A stretch of DNA of 11,172 nt from an uncultured Prevotella sp. Its GTDB lineage: Bacteria; Bacteroidota; Bacteroidia; Bacteroidales; Bacteroidaceae. The first letter of the stretch is position 1. Each line of letters starts with the position of its first letter. The notes beneath the pieces were generated by a model. That model was not told the DNA's origin, did no database searches, and saw only the letters and a program-made list of their open reading frames with translations. Location: positions 1-11,172 of the forward strand of contig ONQK01000091.1 of NCBI GenBank assembly GCA_900319895.1. The letters are read 5' to 3'. The translations under genes and the position numbers were made by a program. Positions 1 through 6,495 of this stretch are shown here, piece by piece.

Positions 1-956
1 CCCCGCCCTTGCGACTGTGTGACAAAAGAATATTCTGCGGCAGGAAGATATTTTCCGCGTCCATTTTTATGGTGATATTGGATCTGGTCTATCAATTGCG
101 ACGGGTGTTCCAAGCGGACACCAACAGCGATGCCTTTGGCCTCCATCTCGATTTTAGCCTCCTCATACAAATATTTGTACACATCACGGGCACTGTGTCC
201 TGTGGCAAGTATGACAGGACCTTTGAAATGCAGCTGGGCACCCGTCGCCACGTCCACAGCCTCAATACCATCCACTGCATTGCTTTCATCCAGCAGCAGC
301 CCCGTCATTTTCGTTTGAAAACGGACTTCTCCACCATGTTGAATGATGGTCTCGCGCATGTTTTCAATAATCCTGGGCAAGCAGTCGGTGCCGATATGCG
401 GATGGACATCGGAAAGGATTGCTGTCGAGGCGCCGTGCTGGCAAAAGACGGTCAGGATTTTCTCTATATTTCCTCGTTTTTTACTGCGCGTATAAAGCTT
501 CCCGTCCGAATAAGCGCCCGCCCCGCCCTCGCCAAAAGAATAGTTGCTCTCCGGGTCTACTTGCTGAAGTTTCGTGATGGCAGCAAGGTCTTTTTTCCGT
601 TCACGGACGTTCTTCCCACGCTCCACGACAATGGGACGAAAGCCCAACTCCACAAGGCGCAATGCGGCAAACAGCCCGCCGGGGCCGGCTCCCACGACAA
701 CCACATGTGGTGCCGTTGAGACATCACGGTAGCAAATGGGCGTGAACACATCATCGGCGGGCTCTTCGTTGACAAAGACCCTAACCTTCAAGTTGACAAA
801 GATGGTTCGCTGCCGGGCATCGATGCTCCGCCTCAATGTCCGCACATGCGTGATGGTGCGTGCGTCAATCCCTTTCTCACGAGCTATAAACTCCTTTATC
901 GTTGCCTCGGAATAAGCCTGTTGAGGCAAGAGGCGGAAGTCGTATTCATAAACCAT
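1..956 (-). CDS. FAD-dependent dehydrogenase of COG2509 type (N-terminal part, cut by left edge)
   Basis: Reading the minus strand from 956 gives 318 open codons to the window edge, so only the N-terminal part is seen; relatives are roughly 510-520 residues. Residues 1-80 form a preceding domain rich in Arg and Val, typical of this family but of unknown role. An FAD-binding Rossmann motif follows at residues 85-95 (VVVVGAGPGGL). A glycine-rich segment lies at 141-154 (FGEGGAGAYSDGKL) and the second dinucleotide-fold motif at 248-260 (VILATGHSARDVY). The ATG at 956 is well supported: an in-frame TAA lies 24 nt upstream and no other ATG falls between. The family is annotated as NAD(P)/FAD-dependent oxidoreductase; substrate and pathway are not known, and nothing nearby suggests one. 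Soluble, with no signal peptide. It is divergent from the glycine cleavage operon, so a shared job is not implied. Confidence 0.9.
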   Translation of the reverse strand, partial: MVYEYDFRLLPQQAYSEATIKEFIAREKGIDARTITHVRTLRRSIDARQRTIFVNLKVRVFVNEEPADDVFTPICYRDVSTAPHVVVVGAGPGGLFAALRLVELGFRPIVVERGKNVRERKKDLAAITKLQQVDPESNYSFGEGGAGAYSDGKLYTRSKKRGNIEKILTVFCQHGASTAILSDVHPHIGTDCLPRIIENMRETIIQHGGEVRFQTKMTGLLLDESNAVDGIEAVDVATGAQLHFKGPVILATGHSARDVYKYLYEEAKIEMEAKGIAVGVRLEHPSQLIDQIQYHHKNGRGKYLPAAEYSFVTQSQGR

Positions 957-975
957 AATGACCGCATTTTGACGG

Positions 976-983
976 CAAAATTA
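976..983 (-). promoter_or_regulatory. Possible -7 promoter box (TAATTTTG) for the FAD dehydrogenase
   Basis: The minus strand reads TAATTTTG, an exact match to the Bacteroidetes -7 consensus TAnnTTTG. It would give a leader of about 10-15 nt before the ATG at 956. I see no convincing -33 TTTG at the usual 19-21 nt spacing, so this is only a candidate and competes with the box at 1016-1023. Confidence 0.35.
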
Positions 984-1112
984 ACAATTTATTCGCAATT
1001 TCCTCACCATATTTTCAAATTTAGAATCAAAAAGCCCTCCCATGGCACTCAGAACCGCTTCTACAAAGGCTTTCCGGGGCATGATGAAGGAATCAACAAA
1101 AAAAAAGCACAT
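981..1112 (-). CDS. Doubtful small ORF in the divergent intergenic region
   Basis: On the minus strand an ATG at 1112 opens 43 codons ending in TAA at 981-983; an internal ATG at 1082 would give 33 residues (MPRKAFVEAV...). The stretch 1035-1085 is clearly richer in G+C than the AT-rich sequence on both sides, which is why it stands out. The first codons read through a nine-T run and look non-coding, so the inner start is more plausible. I recognise no family. It overlaps a candidate promoter box and has no Shine-Dalgarno sequence. It could be a gene relic or chance; most likely it is not translated. Confidence 0.15.
   Translation of the reverse strand: MCFFFVDSFIMPRKAFVEAVLSAMGGLFDSKFENMVRKLRINC
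1016..1023 (-). promoter_or_regulatory. Alternative -7 promoter box (TAAATTTG) for the FAD dehydrogenase
   Basis: The minus strand reads TAAATTTG, again an exact TAnnTTTG match, with an implied leader of about 50 nt to the ATG at 956. No clear -33 element is present. In an AT-rich spacer such matches also arise by chance. Confidence 0.3.
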
Positions 1113-1163
1113 TTTATGGAAAAACATTTACAAAAAAATGGCAGTTTTTACATATATAATTAG

Positions 1164-1171
1164 TAAATTTG
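1164..1171 (+). promoter_or_regulatory. Probable -7 promoter box (TAAATTTG) of the lplA-gcv operon
   Basis: TAAATTTG matches the Bacteroidetes -7 consensus TAnnTTTG exactly and lies 32 nt before the lplA ATG, predicting a leader of about 25 nt. Upstream there is a T5 run at 1145-1149 but no exact TTTG at the expected -33 spacing. It is the only promoter-like box seen directly in front of the operon. Confidence 0.5.
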
Positions 1172-1203
1172 CACCAATTCTAAAAAATTGAGACAACAGA
1201 CAC

Positions 1204-2178
1204 ATGATATACATCAACTTACCCGAAGAAAAACAGCGCCGGCTGAGCTTCTACTTGGCGATGGAAGAGCATGTTGCACATGTGGTTGACGCTGACGACT
1301 GCTTTTTCATGTGGCAGGTGGAGCCAACCGTCATTTTCGGGCGCAACCAGCTCATCGAGAATGAGGTGAACATAGACTATTGCCGCAAGCACGGCATACA
1401 GATGATTCGGCGAAAGAGCGGCGGAGGCTGTGTCTATGCCGACATGAGCAACATCATGTTTTCATACGTCACCAAAGACGAAAACGTGAATTTCACTTTC
1501 AACCGCTACATCAACATGGTGGCCCTGGTTCTCCACAAGATGGGCGTGGAGGCGACGGCAAGCGGGAGGAACGACATCCTCATTGATGGTAAAAAAGTGT
1601 CGGGCAACGCCTTTTACCACATCCCAGGCCGCAGCATCGTCCATGGAACCATGCTTTATGACACGCACATGGAGCACATGGTCGGCAGCATCACGCCTAC
1701 GGACGAGAAGCTGGTCAGCAAAGGTGTGCAAAGCGTCCGCCAGCACATTGCACTGCTCAAGGACTACACCGACATGAGCCTTGCAGACTTCAAGCGTTTT
1801 GTGCGGGAGAACCTCTGCCAGGAGGAAGCCACACTCACATCCGAAGATGTTAAAGCCATAGAGGAAATCGAGAAAGAATACCTCACCGAATCCTTCATCT
1901 ACGGCAAGAACCCGCGCTACACCCTGACGAAAAGAGGCAGGATCGAGGGAGTGGGGGAATTCGACATTCGCCTGGAGCTCAAGAATGAAGTCATCAAAGA
2001 GATGAACATCATGGGCGACTATTTTCTCGTCGGCGACATCGATTCACGACTGCTCAAACCACTCCTTGGCGTCAAGCTCAATAGAGAAGAGCTCGGGAAA
2101 GCGCTGCCGGAGAGGCTCGACGACCTCATCCTGAACCTGGAAAAAGAAGACTTTATAAATTTAATGATTCAACAATAA
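1204..2178 (+). CDS. lplA: Lipoate--protein ligase
   Basis: This 324-residue cytosolic enzyme activates free lipoate with ATP and joins it to a lysine of lipoyl-domain proteins; the adjacent GcvH is the obvious acceptor. Family landmarks are in order. RRKSGGGCVY at residues 69-78 is the RR-x-SGGG lipoyl-AMP-binding loop. NIMFSY is at 83-88 and GRNDILIDGKKVSG at 121-134, with Lys131 in the place of the catalytic lysine (Lys133 of E. coli LplA). A HGTML motif near residue 147 closes the ligase domain. Residues from about 235 to the end form the usual accessory C-terminal domain, so this is a complete two-domain enzyme. The ATG follows an A-rich leader without a Shine-Dalgarno sequence. It is first in the operon, 16 nt before gcvT. 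A related octanoyl-transferase is the main alternative, but the intact C-terminal domain and catalytic lysine favour a true ligase. Confidence 0.92.
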   Translation: MIYINLPEEKQRRLSFYLAMEEHVAHVVDADDCFFMWQVEPTVIFGRNQLIENEVNIDYCRKHGIQMIRRKSGGGCVYADMSNIMFSYVTKDENVNFTFNRYINMVALVLHKMGVEATASGRNDILIDGKKVSGNAFYHIPGRSIVHGTMLYDTHMEHMVGSITPTDEKLVSKGVQSVRQHIALLKDYTDMSLADFKRFVRENLCQEEATLTSEDVKAIEEIEKEYLTESFIYGKNPRYTLTKRGRIEGVGEFDIRLELKNEVIKEMNIMGDYFLVGDIDSRLLKPLLGVKLNREELGKALPERLDDLILNLEKEDFINLMIQQ

Positions 2179-2194
2179 TAAACGTTTAAAAGTT

Positions 2195-3286
2195 ATGGAA
2201 ACAAAAAAGACCTGTCTGCATGACAAACACGTCGCACTCGGCGCACTGATGTCGCCTTTTGCCGGTTATGACATGCCGATTCAGTATTCTTCCATCATGG
2301 AAGAGCACAATGCGGTGCGCCAGGATTGCGGCGTATTCGATGTTTCCCACATGGGCGAAGTTGCCATCAAGGGAAAAGATGCCGAAAAATTTGTCAATCA
2401 CATTTTCACCAACGACGTGGCAGGCGCCGCAGACGGACAAGTGTTCTACGGCATGATGCTACACGAAAACGGAGGGACCGTCGACGACCTGTTGGTCTAT
2501 AAGATGGGTGAGAACGACTTCTTCCTCGTCATCAACGCAGCCAACATTGACAAAGACGTGGCATGGATGCGACAAAATATCGGCAATTTCGACATTGAAT
2601 TCGACCATTGCTCCGACTACTATTCACAATTGGCTGTACAAGGGCCTATGGCTGAGAAAATCACAGAAGAAGTATTGGGCCTCGAAGTGAAAGACCTTGT
2701 TTTCTATACAGCCAAGCGCGTCAACGTAAATGGCGAGACCATCATCGTCAGCCGCACAGGCTACACAGGAGAAGACGGTTTCGAGATCTACGGCTCAAGC
2801 GACTACATCCGTGAGCAATGGGACAAACTCATGTCCAGCGGAAAATGCAAGCCTTGTGGCCTCGGCTGCCGCGACACCCTCCGTTTCGAGGTGGGCCTGC
2901 CTTTGTATGGCGACGAGCTGACCGACGACATTAGCCCTGTAATGGCAGGTTTGAGCATGTTCTGCAAGCTCGACAAAGAAGAATTCATCGGAAAAGAAGC
3001 CATCGCCAAGCAGAAAGCAGAAGGCGTTCAGCAGCGAGTAGTCGGCATCGAGCTGGCAGACAAAGCCGTTCCGCGCCATGGTTACGCTGTCATGAAAGAC
3101 GGCGAGAAAATCGGTGAGGTAACCACCGGCTACAACTCCATTTCAACGGGCAAGAGCGTTTGCATGGCACTCATCGATGCCAAATACGGCAAGTTGGACA
3201 CGGACGTAGAGGTTCAAATCCGCAAAAAATGCTTCCCTGGAAAGGTTGTCAAGAAAAGATTTTACGATAAACATTATAAAAAATAA
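2195..3286 (+). CDS. gcvT: Glycine cleavage system T protein (aminomethyltransferase)
   Basis: GcvT takes the aminomethyl group from the lipoyl arm of GcvH, transfers the one-carbon unit to tetrahydrofolate as 5,10-methylene-THF and releases ammonia. The 363-residue length is normal. Signature segments are FDVSHMGEV at residues 48-56, GGTVDDLLVY at 93-102 (the Asp pair includes the folate-interacting acid equivalent to human Asp101), RTGYTGEDGFEIY at 187-199 and CGLGCRDTLRFEVGLPLYG at 221-239. The C-terminal barrel (about 280-363) is complete. This separates it from sarcosine/dimethylglycine dehydrogenase relatives and from YgfZ. The ATG at 2195 comes 16 nt after lplA, behind an AT-rich leader with no Shine-Dalgarno motif; gcvH follows after 17 nt. 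Confidence 0.96.
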   Translation: METKKTCLHDKHVALGALMSPFAGYDMPIQYSSIMEEHNAVRQDCGVFDVSHMGEVAIKGKDAEKFVNHIFTNDVAGAADGQVFYGMMLHENGGTVDDLLVYKMGENDFFLVINAANIDKDVAWMRQNIGNFDIEFDHCSDYYSQLAVQGPMAEKITEEVLGLEVKDLVFYTAKRVNVNGETIIVSRTGYTGEDGFEIYGSSDYIREQWDKLMSSGKCKPCGLGCRDTLRFEVGLPLYGDELTDDISPVMAGLSMFCKLDKEEFIGKEAIAKQKAEGVQQRVVGIELADKAVPRHGYAVMKDGEKIGEVTTGYNSISTGKSVCMALIDAKYGKLDTDVEVQIRKKCFPGKVVKKRFYDKHYKK

Positions 3287-3303
3287 CTCAAAAAATAAAC
3301 ATT

Positions 3304-3687
3304 ATGGCAAAAGTAATTGAAGGACTCTATTACAGCGAGTCACACGAGTATGTAAAAGTAGAAGGCGAGTTCGCCTACATTGGTATCACCGACTTTGCAC
3401 AACACGCATTGGGCAACATCGTCTATGTGGACATGCCCGAGGTAGACGACGAGATTGAGGCAGAAGGCGACTTCGGAGCCGTTGAGAGCGTGAAGGCAGC
3501 CAGCGACCTGATCTCTCCCGTCAGCGGAACAGTAGTTGAAATCAACGAAGCTCTTGAAGACACTCCAGAGCTCATCAACCAAGATGCCTTCGCAAACTGG
3601 ATCATCAAGGTGGAACTCTCTGACAAAGGCGAACTCGACAACCTCATGGATGCCAAGGCATACGAGGATTTCTGTAACAAACAGTAA
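3304..3687 (+). CDS. gcvH: Glycine cleavage system H protein (lipoyl carrier)
   Basis: GcvH is the small lipoylated shuttle that carries the aminomethyl intermediate between P, T and L proteins. The 127-residue length is typical. The lipoyl-lysine motif ESVKAASD lies at residues 61-68, so Lys64 (codon AAG at 3493-3495) is the expected attachment site. The N-terminal SHEYVKVEGEFAYIGIT segment and the acidic surface are characteristic. The lipoate ligase two genes upstream can supply the modification. The ATG at 3304 follows an A-rich leader, and gcvPA starts 13 nt after the stop. Confidence 0.97.
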   Translation: MAKVIEGLYYSESHEYVKVEGEFAYIGITDFAQHALGNIVYVDMPEVDDEIEAEGDFGAVESVKAASDLISPVSGTVVEINEALEDTPELINQDAFANWIIKVELSDKGELDNLMDAKAYEDFCNKQ

Positions 3688-3700
3688 TTGATTTTTGTCT

Positions 3701-5023
3701 ATGCAATACAAGTTTTTTCCTCAGACCAACGAGGATTTAAACGTAATGTTCAAGAAAATCGGCATCAACTCGCTCGAAGAGTTGTATGCCGAAATTCCTA
3801 ATAGCATACGTTTCAAAGGCGACTACGACCTGCCTTCTGAGATGGGCGAGATGGAAATCCGCCGCTTCTTCGAAGAGCTAGGCAAGAAGAACGACCAACT
3901 GACCATCTTTGCAGGCGCGGGAGCCTATGACCACTATACTCCTGCCGCCGTATCAAACTTGGTGGAACGCTCTGAATTCCTCACCAGCTACACACCGTAC
4001 CAGGCGGAAATCTCACAAGGAACACTGCACTATATCTTTGAATTCCAAAGCATGATGGCAGAATTGACGGGCATGGACATCTCCAACGCCTCCATGTACG
4101 ACGGAAGCACAGCCACCGCTGAAGCAGTGATGATGGCAAAAGCCAATGCCAAGAAAGCCGAAAAAGTCCTTGTCTCAGCAACCGTTGACCCGAAAATCCT
4201 CCGTGTCATCCGTACTTACGCACACTTCAACGGCATTAAAATCGAGCTGATCAACGAGAAAGACGGCGCTACCGACAAAGCCGACTTGCAGCAGAAGCTC
4301 AACGGCGGCGGCGTGGCCGGCGTTGTTGTCCAGCAGCCCAACTACTACGGTGTGATCGAAGACTATAGCGGTTATTCAGATGCCTGCCACGAGCAAAAGG
4401 CACTTTTCATCATGAACAGCATTGCCGCAGACCTTGCCCTGCTGAAAACCCCTGCGGAATGGGGGGCTGACGTAGCTGTCGGCGACGGCCAGTCACTCGG
4501 AATCCCCGTATCCTTCGGCGGCCCATACGTCGGCTACATGTGCTGCACGGAGAAGATGATGCGCAAAATGCCGGGCCGAATTGTCGGCGCGACAAAGGAC
4601 AGCCGCGGACAAAGAGCATTCGTGTTGACACTCCAAGCACGCGAACAGCACATTCGCCGGCAAAAGGCAACATCCAACATTTGTTCCAACCAAAGCCTGA
4701 TGGCATTGTTCACTACGATCTACATGTCCATGATGGGCAAAGAAGGACTAAAAGAAGCGGCGACACTGTCTTATGCCGGAGCACATTACCTGTGTGACGA
4801 ACTGCTGAAAACCGGTAAATTCACGCTAGCATTCAATCAGCCATTCTTCAATGAGTTCTGCGTCCGTTACGACGGTGACGTTGACAAATTGCAGAAACAC
4901 CTGGCTGACAACGGCATCCTGGGAGGTGTTAAAATAGATGGGAGAACCATCATGTTTGCCGTTACTGAAAAGCGTACAAAGGCTGAAATAGACAAACTTG
5001 TTGAACTAACGAAGGAGGCTTAA
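3701..5023 (+). CDS. gcvPA: Glycine dehydrogenase (decarboxylating) subunit 1
   Basis: This is the N-terminal half of the P protein, made as a separate subunit that pairs with GcvPB to form the PLP-dependent glycine decarboxylase. With the ATG at 3701 the product is 440 residues. The frame is also open from a TTG at 3695, but the ATG start gives the family-like beginning MQYKFFPQT and is preferred. Conserved segments include SYTPYQAEISQGTLHYIFEF at residues 96-115, MYDGSTATAEAV at 132-143, and GDGQSLGIPVSFGGPYVGYM at 261-280 followed by the PGRIVG block. It lacks the PLP lysine, as expected for subunit 1. The gene lies 13 nt after gcvH and ends 2 nt before gcvPB. Confidence 0.95.
   Translation: MQYKFFPQTNEDLNVMFKKIGINSLEELYAEIPNSIRFKGDYDLPSEMGEMEIRRFFEELGKKNDQLTIFAGAGAYDHYTPAAVSNLVERSEFLTSYTPYQAEISQGTLHYIFEFQSMMAELTGMDISNASMYDGSTATAEAVMMAKANAKKAEKVLVSATVDPKILRVIRTYAHFNGIKIELINEKDGATDKADLQQKLNGGGVAGVVVQQPNYYGVIEDYSGYSDACHEQKALFIMNSIAADLALLKTPAEWGADVAVGDGQSLGIPVSFGGPYVGYMCCTEKMMRKMPGRIVGATKDSRGQRAFVLTLQAREQHIRRQKATSNICSNQSLMALFTTIYMSMMGKEGLKEAATLSYAGAHYLCDELLKTGKFTLAFNQPFFNEFCVRYDGDVDKLQKHLADNGILGGVKIDGRTIMFAVTEKRTKAEIDKLVELTKEA
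5013..5018 (+). promoter_or_regulatory. Shine-Dalgarno-like AGGAGG before gcvPB
   Basis: A perfect AGGAGG sits 7 nt before the gcvPB ATG, inside the last codons of gcvPA. No other start in this window has such a motif, and Bacteroidetes generally make little use of Shine-Dalgarno pairing. It overlaps coding sequence for Lys-Glu-Ala, so chance is possible. Confidence 0.5.
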
Positions 5024-5025
5024 AG

Positions 5026-6495
5026 ATGAATAACAAACTATATGGCAATCTGATTTTTGAGCTTTCGCATCCCGGACGCAAAGGCTACACACTGCCCAAG
5101 AACATGTTCGGAAGCTATGAACTGCCCAAAAAAATGCAGCGCAGCAATGACGCTAACCTGCCCGAATGCGATGAAATGACCGTCATACGTCATTACACCA
5201 ATCACAGTGCAAACAACTTTGGCGTCAACAACGGCTTTTATCCACTGGGCAGCTGTACGATGAAGTACAACCCCGTCATCAATGAAGAGACAGCTAACAT
5301 GCCCGCCTTCGCCAACATCCATCCGATGCAACCCGTCGAGAAATGCCAAGGAGCACTGGAAGTTTACTATAACCTGCAAAAATCACTGTGCGCACTGACA
5401 GGCCTCAGCGAATTCACCTTGAACCCCTTTGCCGGTGCCCACGGTGAATTGACCGGACTGATGATCATCCGCGCATACCATGAGAAGAACGGCGACACGA
5501 AACGGACAAAAGTCATCGTTCCCGACTCTGCACACGGCACCAACCCCGCCTCAGCAGCTGTCTGCGGACTCGATGTCCTGGAAGTAAAAAGTACAGAAAA
5601 CGGCTTCGTCGACGTTGAAGACCTGAGAGCACTCATTGAACGTGAGGGCGAAAACGTCGCCGCAATGATGATGACCAACCCCAACACGTTGGGAATGTTT
5701 GAGCAGAAGATTCCTGAGATAGAGAAACTGATACACGACTGCGGCGGCCTGATGTACTATGACGGCGCCAACCTCAACCCGATGCTCGGCGCTTGCCGTC
5801 CAGGCGACATGGGATTCGACGTGATGCACATCAACCTGCACAAGACCTTCTCAACCCCTCACGGCGGCGGCGGCCCCGGCAGCGGACCGGTCGGCGTATG
5901 CGAGAAACTCGTCGAGTTCCTCCCCAGCCCCAAAGTGGTGAAGGATGGCGACAAGTTCAGCGTAGAATGCAAAGACAGCGATTATGCCGTCGGCGCTTTC
6001 TTTGGCAACTTTGCCGTCATCATCCGTGCCTACACCTACATCCTATCGCTAGGAAAAGAGAACATCAAGATGGTCGGCCCGCTTGCCACACTCAACGCCA
6101 ACTACATCAAGGAGGCGCTGAAAGACGTTTATGAGTTGCCCATTGACGGACTTTGCAAGCACGAATTCGTTTTTGACGGGCTGAAAGACAAGTCAACCGG
6201 TGTAACCACGATGGACGTGGCCAAACGTCTTCTGGACTATGGCTATCACGCCCCGACAATCTATTTCCCGTTGCTTTTCCATGAGGCAATGATGATAGAG
6301 CCGACTGAAAACGAGAGCCTCGAAACCATCAACGGGTTCATTGACGTGCTCAGGACCATTGCCGAAGAAGCCAAGAATGAGCCGGAAACGGTGAAAAGCG
6401 CACCGCACCACACCCCCATCGGACGTGTGGACGACGTACTGGCTGCCAAGCAACCGATTCTCACCTATAAACAGATGAAGAATGAACAACAGTAA
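5026..6495 (+). CDS. gcvPB: Glycine dehydrogenase (decarboxylating) subunit 2, PLP-binding
   Basis: GcvPB is the C-terminal half of the P protein. It carries the pyridoxal phosphate that forms the Schiff base with glycine, releases CO2 and loads the remaining aminomethyl group on GcvH. The 489-residue length is normal. FYPLGSCTMKYNP is at residues 71-83, VPDSAHGTNPASA at 165-177 and YDGANLNPMLG at 245-255. The PLP lysine is Lys273 in HINLHKTFSTPHGGGGPGSG (268-287). The last 14 nt overlap the start of lpdA, and the first codon is 2 nt after gcvPA. This tight packing suits equimolar production of the two subunits. Confidence 0.96.
   Translation: MNNKLYGNLIFELSHPGRKGYTLPKNMFGSYELPKKMQRSNDANLPECDEMTVIRHYTNHSANNFGVNNGFYPLGSCTMKYNPVINEETANMPAFANIHPMQPVEKCQGALEVYYNLQKSLCALTGLSEFTLNPFAGAHGELTGLMIIRAYHEKNGDTKRTKVIVPDSAHGTNPASAAVCGLDVLEVKSTENGFVDVEDLRALIEREGENVAAMMMTNPNTLGMFEQKIPEIEKLIHDCGGLMYYDGANLNPMLGACRPGDMGFDVMHINLHKTFSTPHGGGGPGSGPVGVCEKLVEFLPSPKVVKDGDKFSVECKDSDYAVGAFFGNFAVIIRAYTYILSLGKENIKMVGPLATLNANYIKEALKDVYELPIDGLCKHEFVFDGLKDKSTGVTTMDVAKRLLDYGYHAPTIYFPLLFHEAMMIEPTENESLETINGFIDVLRTIAEEAKNEPETVKSAPHHTPIGRVDDVLAAKQPILTYKQMKNEQQ

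Larger units (their letters stand above)
957..1203. other. Divergent intergenic region, 247 bp
   Basis: This spacer separates the minus-strand FAD dehydrogenase from the plus-strand lplA-gcv operon. It holds candidate -7 boxes for both directions, a homopolymer run of nine A at 1098-1106 within an A-rich stretch (about 1095-1140), and a small island of higher G+C at 1035-1085. I see no glycine-riboswitch-like tandem structure, no tRNA and no clear operator palindrome. Confidence 0.6.

Noticed and set aside
9..719. 236-codon plus-strand open frame at the left edge.
   Set aside because: It is the antisense shadow of the FAD dehydrogenase, whose minus-strand frame shows clear FAD-binding motifs.
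846..1163. 105-codon plus-strand frame leading up to lplA.
   Set aside because: Its first third is antisense to the FAD dehydrogenase and the rest reads through AT-rich spacer; the product has no recognisable pattern.
957..1203. Possible glycine riboswitch in front of the operon.
   Set aside because: No paired aptamer-like stems or tandem glycine-aptamer layout could be seen; the region is AT-rich with a predicted leader of only about 25 nt.
2155..2194. Possible internal promoter before gcvT (TAAATTTA near the lplA end).
   Set aside because: It misses the final G of the -7 consensus, lies in AT-rich sequence and has no -33 element; read-through from lplA explains expression.
3695..3703. TTG at 3695 as the start of gcvPA.
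   Set aside because: The ATG two codons later gives the normal family N-terminus and needs no rare start codon.
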